From assembly GCF_900110255.1 (NCBI RefSeq), contig NZ_FODD01000024.1, positions 1 to 64,000 of the forward strand: a stretch of 64,000 nt of DNA. Reading direction: 5' to 3'. The position numbers were made by a program, and so were the translations under genes. This document shows, piece after piece, positions 52,702-61,263 of this stretch. The DNA is from Actinacidiphila rubida (GTDB lineage: Bacteria > Actinomycetota > Actinomycetes > Streptomycetales > Streptomycetaceae). Positions within the stretch are counted from its first letter, which is position 1, and the number at the start of each line of letters is the position of its first letter. A model generated the notes under the pieces. It was given only the letters and a program-made list of their open reading frames with translations, was not told the origin of the DNA and searched no databases.

Positions 52702-53208
52702 TCAGGCCCGCGCCACCAGGGCGGTGGCGATCGCGGCGAGGCCCTCGCCGCGGCCGGTGAAGCCGAGCCCGTCGGTGGTCGCGGCGCTCACCGCGACCGG
52801 GGCGCCGACCGCGGCGGACAGCACCTGCTGCGCCTCGTCGCGCCGCTTGCCGATCTTCGGGCGCTGCCCGACGACCTGGACCGCGACGTTGCCGATCTCG
52901 TACCCGGCGGCGCGCACGATCCTGGCCGCCTCGGTGAGCAGCGTGATGCCGGACGCTCCCGACCACTCGGGCCGGCCGGTGCCGAAGTGCGCGCCGAGGT
53001 CGCCGAGGCCGGCCGCGGAGAACAGCGCGTTGCAGGCCGCGTGCGCGACGACGTCCGCGTCGGAGTGGCCGGCGAGTCCGGGCCCCTCCCCCTCCCAGAG
53101 CAGGCCCGCGCACCACAGCTCGCGGCCCTCCTCGAAGGCGTGGATGTCGGTGCCGATGCCGACCCGCGGCAGCACCGGGCGGGCGGCCGCGGCGGGCTCA
53201 GTAGGCAT
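52702..53208 (-). CDS. ispF: 2-C-methyl-D-erythritol 2,4-cyclodiphosphate synthase
   Basis: 168 residues. The fifth enzyme of the MEP isoprenoid pathway, forming MEcPP with loss of CMP. It shows GIGTDIHAFEEG (metal ligands Asp and His), GLAGHSDADVVAHA with the third His, and FTGRGEGLAAIA at the C-terminus. The ATG at 53208 overlaps the ispD stop by 11 bases, so the two are translated together. In some bacteria IspD and IspF are fused; here they are separate. Confidence 0.95.
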   Translation of the reverse strand: MPTEPAAAARPVLPRVGIGTDIHAFEEGRELWCAGLLWEGEGPGLAGHSDADVVAHAACNALFSAAGLGDLGAHFGTGRPEWSGASGITLLTEAARIVRAAGYEIGNVAVQVVGQRPKIGKRRDEAQQVLSAAVGAPVAVSAATTDGLGFTGRGEGLAAIATALVARA

Positions 53209-53950
53209 CGGTGGCCCTCCTGCGGGCGAGCACGGCCTCGGCGAGCACCAGGTCCAGCGGCCGGGTCACCTTGAAGGCCTCCTCGTGGCCCGGCACGACC
53301 AGCACCGGCACACCGAGCTGCTCGACCATGCTCGCGTCGTCGGTGACGTCGCGGGTGACGGTGGCGTGCGCCTTGGCGAGGGTGGTCCGGTCGAAGCCCT
53401 GCGGCGTCTGCACCGCCCGCAGCAGCGAGCGGTCGGGGGTGCCGGTGACGATCCCGGTGCCGGGGTCGACGCTCTTGACGGTGTCGGCGGCCGGCAGGCC
53501 GGGGACGACGGCGGGGGCGCCGCCGCGCACCGCCTCCACCACCGACTCGACGGTCTCCACCGGGACGAGCGGGCGGGCCGCGTCGTGCACGAGGACCACG
53601 TCGACGTCGTCGGGCAGCACGGCCAGGCCCAGCCGCACCGACTCCTGCCGGGACTCACCGCCCGGGACCACCCTTATGTCGGTCGACTCGGGCAGCCCGT
53701 GGGCGTCGAGCAGCGCGCGGACCTCGGCGGCGCCCTCGGGCGGGGCCACCACGACGATCACCTGGACGGCACGGGCGCGGGCCATCGCGCGCACCGCGTG
53801 GACGAGGATCGGGACCCCGCCCAGGGTGCGCAGCGCCTTGGGCGCGCCTGGGCCCAGCCGGACGCCACGTCCGGCGGCGGGAATGACGGCTGCGGTACGC
53901 AGGTTTGTGTCCTTGTATGAGATGGGTATCGCACTCAACGTGCCGGGCAC
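53198..53950 (-). CDS. ispD: 2-C-methyl-D-erythritol 4-phosphate cytidylyltransferase
   Basis: 250 residues. The third enzyme of the MEP pathway, joining CMP to MEP. Signature motifs are AAVIPAAGRGVRLGPGAPKA, then VLVHDAARPLVP (CTP and metal binding), and TPQGFDRTTLAKAH with TDDASMVEQLG. The start is uncertain: TTG at 53938 lacks a ribosome site, while GTG at 53950, six bases after AGGA, is better and is used here. It is coupled to ispF downstream. The gene lies about 200 bases after carD. Confidence 0.9.
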   Translation of the reverse strand: MPGTLSAIPISYKDTNLRTAAVIPAAGRGVRLGPGAPKALRTLGGVPILVHAVRAMARARAVQVIVVVAPPEGAAEVRALLDAHGLPESTDIRVVPGGESRQESVRLGLAVLPDDVDVVLVHDAARPLVPVETVESVVEAVRGGAPAVVPGLPAADTVKSVDPGTGIVTGTPDRSLLRAVQTPQGFDRTTLAKAHATVTRDVTDDASMVEQLGVPVLVVPGHEEAFKVTRPLDLVLAEAVLARRRATDAY

Positions 53951-54158
53951 CGCGTTCCTGGGACCCCTTCCGTGAAGTCTCAGGGGGACGCGAGCACAAG
54001 CATGCCGCAGCACCCGGCGATGGTGCTCGGCCGGGTGCCGCGGCGTTGTCCCCCGGTGGTGTCCGGGGGATGCGTCTGCGTAGGTCGGTACGGATCAGCC
54101 GGTGCGGGTTCGGCGCACCGTCAGGAGTACGACACGAGAACGTCCGAAGGGGACGGTC

Positions 54159-54641
54159 TTACGACGCGAGGACCTCGTCGAGCAGCGCCTCGGCCTTGTC
54201 CTCGTTGGTGTTCTCAGCGAGGGCGAGTTCGCTGACCAGGATCTGGCGCGCCTTGGCGAGCATGCGCTTCTCGCCGGCCGACAGGCCCCGCTCACGCTCA
54301 CGCCGCCACAGGTCACGCACGACCTCCGCGACCTTGATGACATCTCCGGAGGCGAGCTTCTCCAGATTTGCCTTGTACCGGCGGGACCAGTTGGTGGGCT
54401 CCTCGGTGTACGGCGCGCGCAGCACCTCGAAGACCCGGTCCAGACCCTCCTGACCGACCACGTCGCGCACGCCGACGAACTCCGCATTGTCCGCGGGCAC
54501 GCGCACCGTCAAGTCGCCCTGGGCGACCTTGAGCACCAAGTAGGTCTTGTCCACGCCTTTGATCTGGCGAATTTCGATGGCCTCGATCAGCGCGGCCCCG
54601 TGATGGGGATAGACCACGGTGTCGCCAACCTTGAACGTCAT
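54159..54641 (-). CDS. carD: CarD family transcription regulator
   Basis: 160 residues. The N-terminal RNAP-interaction (Tudor-like) domain covers about 1-60 (FKVGDTVVYPHHGAALIEAI). The C-terminal helical domain covers about 70-160 (WSRRYKANLEKLASGDVIKV, RDLWRRERERGLSAGEKRML). It binds the RNA polymerase beta subunit and stabilises the open complex, especially at rRNA promoters; in actinobacteria it is essential or near essential. The ATG at 54641 was chosen from the family start. Confidence 0.93.
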   Translation of the reverse strand: MTFKVGDTVVYPHHGAALIEAIEIRQIKGVDKTYLVLKVAQGDLTVRVPADNAEFVGVRDVVGQEGLDRVFEVLRAPYTEEPTNWSRRYKANLEKLASGDVIKVAEVVRDLWRRERERGLSAGEKRMLAKARQILVSELALAENTNEDKAEALLDEVLAS

Positions 54642-55084
54642 GTGACAGGTACCCCTTCCGTGGCTATCCAGGGTAACACGGGAACGCCCTCTTCTGAATG
54701 GCGTTTTCGCAGGTCAGGGCATATCTCGGGGCTTGACAAGGGACCCCGGAACGTGCTGCATGGTGCCTCGGCGCGGCGGTATCCGCAGGTCGGAGCAGGT
54801 ATTCCAGCTCCCCGAAACCGGCCCGCCACGGGCACCCCCACCCCCGAACAAGGGGCGATACGTCCGGGTTTGTCGCCCCCGCAGGAGTGGCTGGTCGCTA
54901 CTCCGTTCGGGCCCGCGGCCCAAGGAAGATCCAATTGTGCACCGTCACGGAAATCCTGCTCAGGAAGTGATCACCGTAAAGGCGGGGCCGGTGCGCGGAG
55001 TCCGGGACGGCTCGGTAATCTAAGGCCGCTAGAAGATCTTCCCCGATACCTGTCAAGGTACCTGCCCAAGGAGATGCCGCCGCC
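54642..55084. other. Regulatory gap between carD and the lipoprotein gene
   Basis: 443 bases with no supported gene. Near 54733 there is a TTGACA on the plus strand without a good -10 partner. Closer to the lipoprotein start, TAATCTAAGG (about 55016) is a reasonable -10 candidate. The carD promoter should lie in the part before 54720. Confidence 0.4.
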
Positions 55085-55702
55085 GTGGTCCGCAGCTTCC
55101 GTCGCGGCGCCCTCGCCGCCGTACTCGCGCTCACGCTCGCTCCCCTGGCCGCGGCCTGTGCCGCGGGGAACGACGCGCAGACCCTCGAGGTCCAGCCGGA
55201 CAGTGCGCAGACCAGCACCGGCAACGTCAAGGTGCAGAACGCGTACGTCCTGACCCAGCCGACAGGCCCCGCGACCGTCTCGGCCCGGGTCTTCAACAAC
55301 GGCCCCATCCCCCAGAGGCTCCAGTCGATCGCGCTCGCCGGCGCGGCCAGCGCCACCCTCAAGGCGGCCGACGGCAGCCCCATCATCACCGTTCCGGCCC
55401 ATGGCTCGCTGCTGCTCGGCGGCAAGGGCAACGCGTCCGCCACGATCGACACCGGCAGCGAGGCGCTGCGCGACGGCGACGTGCAGCAGGCGACGTTCAC
55501 CTTCAGCGCGGCCGGCCCGCTGACCCTGCCGGTCAACGTCACCCCCGCCGTCGGCTTCCTGCAGCCCTACGGCCCGAGCTCGCTGCCCACGACGGCGACC
55601 CCGGCGCCGACCGGCACGACCACCCCGTCGACCCGGCCCAACCAGCCGGCCACGCCCACCACGCCGGCGACGCCGACGGGTTCGGCCACGCCGACGGCCT
55701 GA
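55085..55702 (+). CDS. Lipoprotein, possible copper-binding family
   Basis: 205 residues from GTG at 55085. The lipoprotein signal ends in the lipobox LAAAC (Cys25). The mature domain (about 50-165) is a beta sandwich with VQNAYVLTQPTGPATVSARV, resembling the PCuAC/YcnI-like fold, but the Met/His copper ligands of true PCuAC are not obvious. A Thr/Pro-rich C-terminal tail (about 170-205) follows. It is divergent from carD and ends at a perfect palindrome at 55747. Confidence 0.7.
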   Translation: MVRSFRRGALAAVLALTLAPLAAACAAGNDAQTLEVQPDSAQTSTGNVKVQNAYVLTQPTGPATVSARVFNNGPIPQRLQSIALAGAASATLKAADGSPIITVPAHGSLLLGGKGNASATIDTGSEALRDGDVQQATFTFSAAGPLTLPVNVTPAVGFLQPYGPSSLPTTATPAPTGTTTPSTRPNQPATPTTPATPTGSATPTA

Positions 55703-55746
55703 GCCGCACCGGCCCCCCGCTCAGGGGGCCGTGGGGAACACGTTCA

Positions 55747-55782
55747 GGGGGAAGGGCCCGGCGATCGCCGGGCCCTTCCCCC
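55747..55782. terminator. Perfect 36-base palindrome, bidirectional terminator
   Basis: The arms at 55747-55764 and 55765-55782 are fully complementary (left arm begins GGGGGAAGGGCCCGG). It lies between the convergent lipoprotein and phoP genes. Confidence 0.8.
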
Positions 55783-55843
55783 GTATGTACGTGCGGCGCG
55801 CCGTGAACACGCGGCGTACCGCGCCGTGCCCGCCTCGCCCGGC

Positions 55844-56524
55844 TTACGGCTCGAACTTGTAGCCCAGGCCACGGACCGTCACCAGGTAGCGCGGGGCACC
55901 CGGGTCGGGCTCGATCTTGGCCCGCAGGCGCTTGACGTGGACGTCGAGGGTCTTGGTGTCGCCGACGTAGTCGGCGCCCCAGACCCGGTCGATCAGCTGC
56001 ATGCGGGTCAGCACCCGGCCCGCGTTGCGCAGCAGCATCTCCAGCAGGTCGAACTCCTTCAGCGGCAGGTCCACCTTGCCGCCGCCGACGGTGACGACGT
56101 GGCGGTCCACGTCCATCCGCACCGGGCCGGCCTCCAGGGCCGCCGGCGAGATCTCCTCGGGCTCGCCGCGGCGCCGCAGCACGGCGCGGATGCGGGCGAC
56201 CAGCTCGCGCGAGGAGAACGGCTTGGTGACGTAGTCGTCAGCGCCTATCTCCAGGCCGACGACCTTGTCGATCTCACTGTCCTTGGCGGTCACCATGATC
56301 ACCGGGACGTTGGACTTGAGGCGGAGCTGGCGGCAGACCTCGGTGCCGGGCAGGCCCGGCAGCATCAGGTCGAGGAGGACCAGGTCGGCGCCGTTGCGCT
56401 CGAACTCGTCCAGACCGTCGGGCCCGGTCGCGGAGATCGCGACCTCGAAGCCCTCTTTGCGCAGCATGTAGGACAGCGCGTCACTGAAGGACTCTTCGTC
56501 CTCGACGACGAGTACGCGGGTCAC
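55844..56524 (-). CDS. phoP: Phosphate response regulator PhoP
   Basis: 226 residues. The receiver domain (1-118) has acidic pocket EDE at 8-10, phosphorylation site Asp52 (VLLDLML) and Lys in VTKPF. The OmpR-type winged helix (about 130-226) has KEFDLLEMLLRNAGRVLTR, TLDVHVKRLRAKIE and the C-terminal RGLGYKFEP. GTG at 56524 overlaps the phoR stop by four bases. Together they form the phosphate-starvation two-component system that also limits antibiotic production in Streptomyces. The adjacent divergent phoU confirms the identity. Confidence 0.92.
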   Translation of the reverse strand: MTRVLVVEDEESFSDALSYMLRKEGFEVAISATGPDGLDEFERNGADLVLLDLMLPGLPGTEVCRQLRLKSNVPVIMVTAKDSEIDKVVGLEIGADDYVTKPFSSRELVARIRAVLRRRGEPEEISPAALEAGPVRMDVDRHVVTVGGGKVDLPLKEFDLLEMLLRNAGRVLTRMQLIDRVWGADYVGDTKTLDVHVKRLRAKIEPDPGAPRYLVTVRGLGYKFEP

Positions 56525-57813
56525 GGAAGGACCTCCGGGGCGGGGATGTGTTCGGGAAGAGTCTGGAAGAGCTGGTCCGCAGTGGGCTCGTCGCCCGGCT
56601 CGGGGTCCACCTCTGCGTCCGGGTCGAAGCCCTGCTGGAGCGCCCGGTCGCGGGCGATCCCGGCTTCGGGAAGCCGGAGCGTGAAGGTGGAGCCCTGGCC
56701 CTCCGCGCTCCACACCGTGACCTCCCCGCCGTGCGAGGCGGCCACGTGCTTCACGATGGACAGGCCGAGTCCGGTGCCGCCGGTCGCCCGCGAGCGCGCC
56801 GGGTCGACCCGGTAGAAGCGCTCGAAGACCCTTTCGCGGTCCTTCTCGGAGATGCCGATGCCCTGGTCCGTCACGGAGATCTCGATGAGGTCCCCGCCCG
56901 AGGCGCCGATCCTGCGCCCGGCAATGCCGACCCGCGTGCGGGCCGGACTGTAGTTGACGGCGTTCTCGACGAGATTGCCGAGAGCAGCGGCGAGCTGGCC
57001 CCGATTGCCCCAGATGAAGAGATCCGGGGTGGTTCCGGTGGCCATGGTGATCTGTTTGGTGTTGGCCTGGTGACGGCATCGGTCGACGGCCTCGGCGACG
57101 AGGTCGTCCACCGCGACCGGCTCGGCGTCGTCGAGCAGGTCGTCGTTCTGCACCCGGGACAGGTCGATGATCTCCTGCACCAGGCTGGTCAGCCTGGTGG
57201 CCTCGATCTGCATCCGCCCGGCGAAGCGGTTGACCGCCTCGGGGTCGTCGGCCGCGTCCATCACGGCCTCGGAGAGCAGGGACAGGGCGCCCACGGGCGT
57301 CTTGAGCTCATGGCTGACATTGGCCACGAAGTCCCTGCGGACCGCCTCGATCCGGCGGGCCTCGGTGAGGTCCTCGACCAGCAGCAGCACCAGCCGCGAG
57401 CCCAGCGGGGCCACGCGGGCGGAGACCGCCAGTCCTTCGCCGCGGCTCGCGCCGCGGCGTGGCAGGTCCAGTTCCACCTGCCGTATCTCGCCGTCCCGCC
57501 GGGTCTCGCGGGCCATCTGCAGCATCTGGTCGACGGCCAGCCGGCCGCCGCGGACCAGTCCGAGGGCGTACGCCGCCGAGCTGGCCTTGACCACCGTGTC
57601 GCCCTCGTCGAGGACGACCGCCGAGGAGCGGAGCACCGAGAGAACGGTGTCCACGCCGGGCGGCAGCACGGCGGTGCTCTGATCCGAGCGCAGTGCGGTA
57701 CGCGTCGGGCGGGACAGTTCCCGCTCGCTCCAGCGGAACGCGAGCACAGCGATCACGCCGGTCAGCAGACCGGCGATCGCACTGGCTGCGGCGACTGCCG
57801 CGTTCACGTTCAT
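56521..57813 (-). CDS. phoR: Phosphate sensor kinase PhoR (SenX3-like)
   Basis: 430 residues. Two N-terminal hydrophobic stretches near residues 3-27 act as a signal/membrane anchor. A PAS-like domain covers about 55-150. HisKA has FVANVSHELKTPVGALSLLS (His near 165), and the HATPase has NLVENAVNYSP, DQGIGISEKD and GTGLGLSIVKHV. It lacks a large periplasmic sensor, as in SenX3, so phosphate is sensed indirectly (through PstSCAB and PhoU). The ATG at 57813 is followed by a PHO-box region shared with phoU. Confidence 0.92.
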   Translation of the reverse strand: MNVNAAVAAASAIAGLLTGVIAVLAFRWSERELSRPTRTALRSDQSTAVLPPGVDTVLSVLRSSAVVLDEGDTVVKASSAAYALGLVRGGRLAVDQMLQMARETRRDGEIRQVELDLPRRGASRGEGLAVSARVAPLGSRLVLLLVEDLTEARRIEAVRRDFVANVSHELKTPVGALSLLSEAVMDAADDPEAVNRFAGRMQIEATRLTSLVQEIIDLSRVQNDDLLDDAEPVAVDDLVAEAVDRCRHQANTKQITMATGTTPDLFIWGNRGQLAAALGNLVENAVNYSPARTRVGIAGRRIGASGGDLIEISVTDQGIGISEKDRERVFERFYRVDPARSRATGGTGLGLSIVKHVAASHGGEVTVWSAEGQGSTFTLRLPEAGIARDRALQQGFDPDAEVDPEPGDEPTADQLFQTLPEHIPAPEVLP

Positions 57814-57833
57814 GGCTCCAGGTTAGGTGGACT

Positions 57834-57919
57834 GTTCACGGACCCCACAAGCCTGTGAGAGAGCTCTCGGATGTACGTTGCCAAGAGTTCACCTTCACGT
57901 GGGGGGTGATTCACTCCGG
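57834..57919. promoter_or_regulatory. PHO-box-like repeats in the phoRP/phoU divergent region
   Basis: GTTCACG at 57834 and GTTCACC at 57887 are followed by weaker 11-base-spaced units (CGTGGGG at 57898, ATTCACT at 57909). This fits PhoP binding and self-control in the divergent promoter between phoR and phoU. The exact core is uncertain. Confidence 0.5.
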
Positions 57920-58004
57920 GTGCGCGACCGGTACGCGTACGCCTACGAGCGTGGCAGCGTGGCCGTGAGCCAGCGCAACTCTCTGTTCCGACGGAAGGAA
58001 AACG

Positions 58005-58685
58005 ATGCGGGACGCATATCACGAGGAACTCGACACGATCGGTGACGGTCTGGTCGAGATGGCTCGTCTCGTCGGATCCGCGATCGGCCGGGCGACCACC
58101 GCACTGCTCGACGCGGACCTCAACATCGCCGAGAGCGTGATCGCGTCGGACGAGAAGGTCGACAGTCTGCAGCGCGAGCTGGAGAACCGGGCCATCACCC
58201 TGCTCGCCCGGCAGCAGCCCGTGGCCACCGACCTGCGGATCGTGGTGACGTCCCTGCGCATGTCCGCCGACCTGGAGCGTTCCGGCGACCTCGCCCGGCA
58301 CGTCGCCAAGCTGGCCCGCCTGCGCTTCCCCGTCTCGGCCGTGCCGAACGACCTGCACAGCACCATCCTCGAGATGGGCCAGCTCGCCCAGCGCCTGATG
58401 GCCAAGGCGGCCGAGGTGATCGTCAGCAAGGACATAGACGACGCCATGCAGCTGGAGGCGGACGACGACCGCATGGACGAGCTGCACCGCGCGCTCTTCC
58501 AGCACCTGCTGGACGACCGCTGGAAGCACGGCATCGAGACCGCGGTCGACGTCACCCTGGTCGGCCGCTACTACGAGCGATTCGCCGACCACGCGGTGTC
58601 GGTGGCCAAGCGCGTGATCTACCTGGTCACCGGCGAGCACGCGGACGAGCTGAGCCCGGCGCCGACGCCGGTCGAGGGCGCGTGA
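58005..58685 (+). CDS. phoU: Phosphate signalling protein PhoU
   Basis: 226 residues, two three-helix PhoU repeats. Motifs are ENRAITLLARQQPVATDLR followed by TSLRMSADLERSGDLARHV, and in the second repeat AMQLEADDDRMDELHRAL with GRYYERFADHAVSVAKRV. The acidic (E/D)xxxD patches bind metal clusters. PhoU links Pst phosphate transport to PhoR and keeps the system off when phosphate is abundant. The ATG at 58005 follows GGAAGG. The gene is divergent from phoRP. Confidence 0.93.
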   Translation: MRDAYHEELDTIGDGLVEMARLVGSAIGRATTALLDADLNIAESVIASDEKVDSLQRELENRAITLLARQQPVATDLRIVVTSLRMSADLERSGDLARHVAKLARLRFPVSAVPNDLHSTILEMGQLAQRLMAKAAEVIVSKDIDDAMQLEADDDRMDELHRALFQHLLDDRWKHGIETAVDVTLVGRYYERFADHAVSVAKRVIYLVTGEHADELSPAPTPVEGA

Positions 58686-58689
58686 CGCT

Positions 58690-58719
58690 GCGGGCGGCGG
58701 TCTGCGGACCGCCGCCCGC
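58690..58719 (+). terminator. Terminator of phoU
   Basis: The 13-base perfect arms GCGGGCGGCGGTC (58690-58702) and their complement (58707-58719) have the loop TGCG. It starts four bases after the phoU stop. It is followed by short direct repeats (GGGCTCGGGAC, GGACCCGGATC) up to about 58830. Confidence 0.8.
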
Positions 58720-58953
58720 GGGCTCGGGACCCCGTGGGCTCGGGACTCCGCGGGCCGGGGCCCGGCGGTCCGGACCTCGGGTCCGGACCTGGACCCGGAT
58801 CGGGACCCGGATCGGGACCCGGGCCTTGGTAAACCCCGGCCGGCGGGGGCGCGGGAAGTGAGCGCCCCGGAGCGGACTGCACCCGTGCGCCGTTGATGCG
58901 CGGCGTCACGGCGGGCTTCACTGGGGGCAGGAAAGCCTGAGGAGGGTGTACTT

Positions 58954-59118
58954 ATGCCGGAATCCCCCACGCCCCAGCCCGTACTGAACCAGTCCGCGCC
59001 CGACGCCGCCCCACTGCGGATCCCGCTCCCGCTGGTGGCCGCGTGCGGCTGCGGCTCGGGCTGCGGCTGCGGCTGCCAGTCCGGCGGCCCGTGCCAGTGC
59101 GGCGGCTGCACCCACTGA
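58954..59118 (+). CDS. 54-residue cysteine-rich peptide, metallothionein-like
   Basis: ATG at 58954 follows GGAGGG at ideal spacing. The N-terminal half (1-30) is Pro/Ala-rich. The C-terminal half (31-54, starting CGCGSGCGCGCQSGGPCQ) has eight Cys at 31, 33, 37, 39, 41, 47, 49 and 52, in CxC and CxxC steps, with a terminal His. This is the composition of a small metal-binding (thiolate-cluster) protein. It ends before a strong terminator, so it is a complete small gene. No relation to a named metallothionein family can be claimed. Confidence 0.65.
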   Translation: MPESPTPQPVLNQSAPDAAPLRIPLPLVAACGCGSGCGCGCQSGGPCQCGGCTH

Positions 59119-59176
59119 CCGGCCCGCCCGCCGCTCCCGCGCCACGACGGTCACCACGACGATCGCCACGACGGTC

Positions 59177-59215
59177 CGAGGGCCCCTCTCCCCAGTCCGG
59201 GGAGAGGGGCCCTCG
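59177..59215 (+). terminator. Strong hairpin terminator
   Basis: The 17-base perfect arms at 59177-59193 and 59199-59215 (CGAGGGCCCCTCTCCCC) have a five-base loop. It lies 58 bases after the cysteine-rich peptide gene. Confidence 0.8.
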
Positions 59216-59262
59216 CCGTACGCTGGAAGAAAGCACGAACGCTCGACCAGGAGCGTGTCCTC

Positions 59263-59625
59263 ATGTCCGGTCTGATCCGCAAGAGTCTCGACAAACCCGA
59301 CGAAGTCCGCCCGTTCGAGGCGAGCACCGGCCAGCTGGAGCTCGTCGCCCTCGACGCCGGCCCCGTGGGCCGCGCGACGTTCGAGCCCGGCTGGAAGTGG
59401 TCCAGCCACGTGAAGCCGATCGCCGGGACCGACAGCTGCGAGGCCGCCCACCTCTGCTACTTCGTCTCCGGCCGCATGAAGGTCGTGATGGACGACGGCG
59501 AAGAGGCCGAGTTCGGCCCCGGTGACGTCGGCGTCATCCCCGCCGGCCACGACGCGTGGATCGTCGGCGACGACGAGTGCGTCGTCATCGACTGGCAGGG
59601 CTTCGCCGACTACGCCAAACGCTGA
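59263..59625 (+). CDS. Cupin domain protein
   Basis: 120 residues from ATG at 59263 (GACCAGGAG upstream). A single cupin barrel has WSSHVKPIAGTDSCEAAH and GRMKVVMDDGEEAEFGPGDV, followed by IPAGHDAWIVGDDECVVIDW. The usual metal His triplet is partly replaced (CEAAHLCYF), so it may bind a ligand rather than catalyse. No partner gene is evident. Confidence 0.82.
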   Translation: MSGLIRKSLDKPDEVRPFEASTGQLELVALDAGPVGRATFEPGWKWSSHVKPIAGTDSCEAAHLCYFVSGRMKVVMDDGEEAEFGPGDVGVIPAGHDAWIVGDDECVVIDWQGFADYAKR

Positions 59626-59735
59626 CGGACCCGCGGCCGCCGCGTCCACCGCCCGCCCCGGGCCCGGATGCGACGGCCGAGCCTCGCCAACACCCCTGCC
59701 CGGAAGGGCAGTCGCGCAGGTGGGAAGAGGGCGCG

Positions 59736-60116
59736 TCAGCCGGCCGCCGGGCCCGGCGGGACCTGGGCCCGGGCGAAGCCGTGGCTGCGCTCCACCTTCC
59801 CGATGTGCAGCGTGTAGCTCTCGTACCACTCGGCCCGCCCGCGACGCTGTGCCGCGCGGTGCTCCGCCTGGGTGCGCCACTCCGCCAGGGCGTCGGCGTC
59901 GCTGAAGTACGCGACGCTGATGCCCAGTCCGCCGGGTGTCTGCGCGAAGTCCATCCCCAGGAACCCGGGGACGTCCCGCACGAGGTCCTCCAACCGCGCG
60001 TTGGTCTCGGCGTAGCCGGTCTGCTCCTGGGTGCGGACCGTGCTGAAGACCGCCATGTAGTAGGGGGGCTCAAACGCCTGAACAGGCGCGACAGTCGCTT
60101 CCGCGTGATCGCTCAT
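59736..60116 (-). CDS. Antibiotic biosynthesis monooxygenase-like (ABM fold) protein
   Basis: 126 residues. The ferredoxin-like ABM fold shows YYMAVFSTVRTQEQTGYAET, VPGFLGMDFAQTPGGLGISV and YFSDADALAEWRTQAEHRAA, ending with WYESYTLHIGKVERS. Members include heme- or quinone-acting monooxygenases and many uncharacterised small proteins. The ATG at 60116 is the start. The role here is unknown. Confidence 0.82.
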   Translation of the reverse strand: MSDHAEATVAPVQAFEPPYYMAVFSTVRTQEQTGYAETNARLEDLVRDVPGFLGMDFAQTPGGLGISVAYFSDADALAEWRTQAEHRAAQRRGRAEWYESYTLHIGKVERSHGFARAQVPPGPAAG

Positions 60117-60357
60117 GACGGCACCGTAGGTCGGGCTGTGCCCCGCGATCCATCCTCTTTGCCGAACGGGATCCGTAAGGGATCAGGCTCTTGACCGAGG
60201 CCGCACGGGATCGCCCGGGACCGCGCCGCGGCTCAGACCTGACCGGTGACGGCCCGCGTCTCCCGCTCGATCATCTCCACCAGCGGCAAGTCGTCCGTGC
60301 CCCAGGGGTGGTGGTGGGGAGCGCCCGTACTCGCCCCGAGCGGGCCCGCAACGCACA

Positions 60358-60399
60358 CATGCCCCCGCCCCGCGGGAGAACCCGCAGGTCGGGGGCATG
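60358..60399 (-). terminator. Terminator of gpmA
   Basis: The 19-base imperfect arms at 60358-60376 and 60381-60399 (ATGCCCCCG with CGGGGGCAT) have an AGAA loop. It lies 15 bases after the gpmA stop on the minus strand. Confidence 0.75.
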
Positions 60400-60413
60400 C
60401 GCGTGCAGGCGGA

Positions 60414-61172
60414 CTACTTCTTGCCCTGGTTCTTGACGGCTTCGATGGCCGCGGCCGCGGCGGTGGGGTCGAGGTAGCGGCCGCCGGGGGTGACGGGGCG
60501 GAACTCGGCGTCGAGGTCGTAGGCCAGGGGGATGCCGGTGGGGATGTTGAGGGCGGCGATGTCCGCGTCGGAGATCTGGTCGAGGTGCTTGACCAGGGCG
60601 CGCAGGGAGTTGCCGTGGGCGGCGACCAGGACGGTCTTGCCGTCGAGGAGGTCGGGGACGATGCCGTCATACCAGTAGGGCAGCATCCGGTGGACGACGT
60701 CCTTGAGGCACTCGGTGCTCGGGCGCAGCTCCGGGGGGATGGTCGCGTAGCGCGCGTCGTCGGCCTGGGAGTACTCGCTGCCGGGGTCGATCGGCGGCGG
60801 CGGGGTGTCGTAGGAGCGGCGCCACAGCATGAACTGCTCCTCGCCGAACTCGGCGAGGGTCTGGGCCTTGTCCTTGCCCTGCAGGGCGCCGTAGTGGCGC
60901 TCGTTGAGCCGCCAGGAGCGGTGCACGGGGATCCAGTGCCGGTCGGCGGCCTCCAGCGCGAGCTGCGCCGTGCGGATCGCCCGCTTCTGCACGGAGGTGT
61001 GCACGACGTCGGGGAGCAGGCCGGCGTCCTTGAGCAGCTCGCCGCCCCGGACCGCCTCCTTCTCACCCTTGTCGTTGAGGTTCACGTCCACCCAGCCGGT
61101 GAACAGGTTCTTCGCGTTCCACTCACTCTCGCCGTGGCGGAGCAGGATCAGCTTGTACGCAGCAGCAGCCAT
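60414..61172 (-). CDS. gpmA: 2,3-bisphosphoglycerate-dependent phosphoglycerate mutase
   Basis: 252 residues. A glycolytic enzyme that interconverts 3- and 2-phosphoglycerate. LILLRHGESEWN carries the phosphorylated His. Further motifs are FTGWVDVNLNDKGEKEA, RTAQLALEA, WRLNERHYGALQGKDK and VLVAAHGNSLRALVKHL (second catalytic His). The ATG at 61172 was chosen from the family start (AAYKLILLRHG). It is divergent from the following MFS gene. Confidence 0.95.
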   Translation of the reverse strand: MAAAAYKLILLRHGESEWNAKNLFTGWVDVNLNDKGEKEAVRGGELLKDAGLLPDVVHTSVQKRAIRTAQLALEAADRHWIPVHRSWRLNERHYGALQGKDKAQTLAEFGEEQFMLWRRSYDTPPPPIDPGSEYSQADDARYATIPPELRPSTECLKDVVHRMLPYWYDGIVPDLLDGKTVLVAAHGNSLRALVKHLDQISDADIAALNIPTGIPLAYDLDAEFRPVTPGGRYLDPTAAAAAIEAVKNQGKK

Positions 61173-61263
61173 GCGACTGAGCCTAATCGAAATTCCTTGG
61201 CGCTCCCCGCCGGGCCTATGTAAGCTGCGCGAGGCGAGGTCGGTTGTTACAGGGAGGGTCACG

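Noticed and set aside
54733..54762. TTGACA considered as the -35 of a promoter or small RNA gene upstream of the lipoprotein
   Set aside because: No matching -10 at the proper spacing and no terminator or conserved hairpin defining an RNA; kept only as a note in the gap entry.
59263..60116. Cupin and ABM-fold genes considered as part of a biosynthetic cluster
   Set aside because: They are convergent, have separate ends and no biosynthetic neighbours; they belong to the conserved core region.
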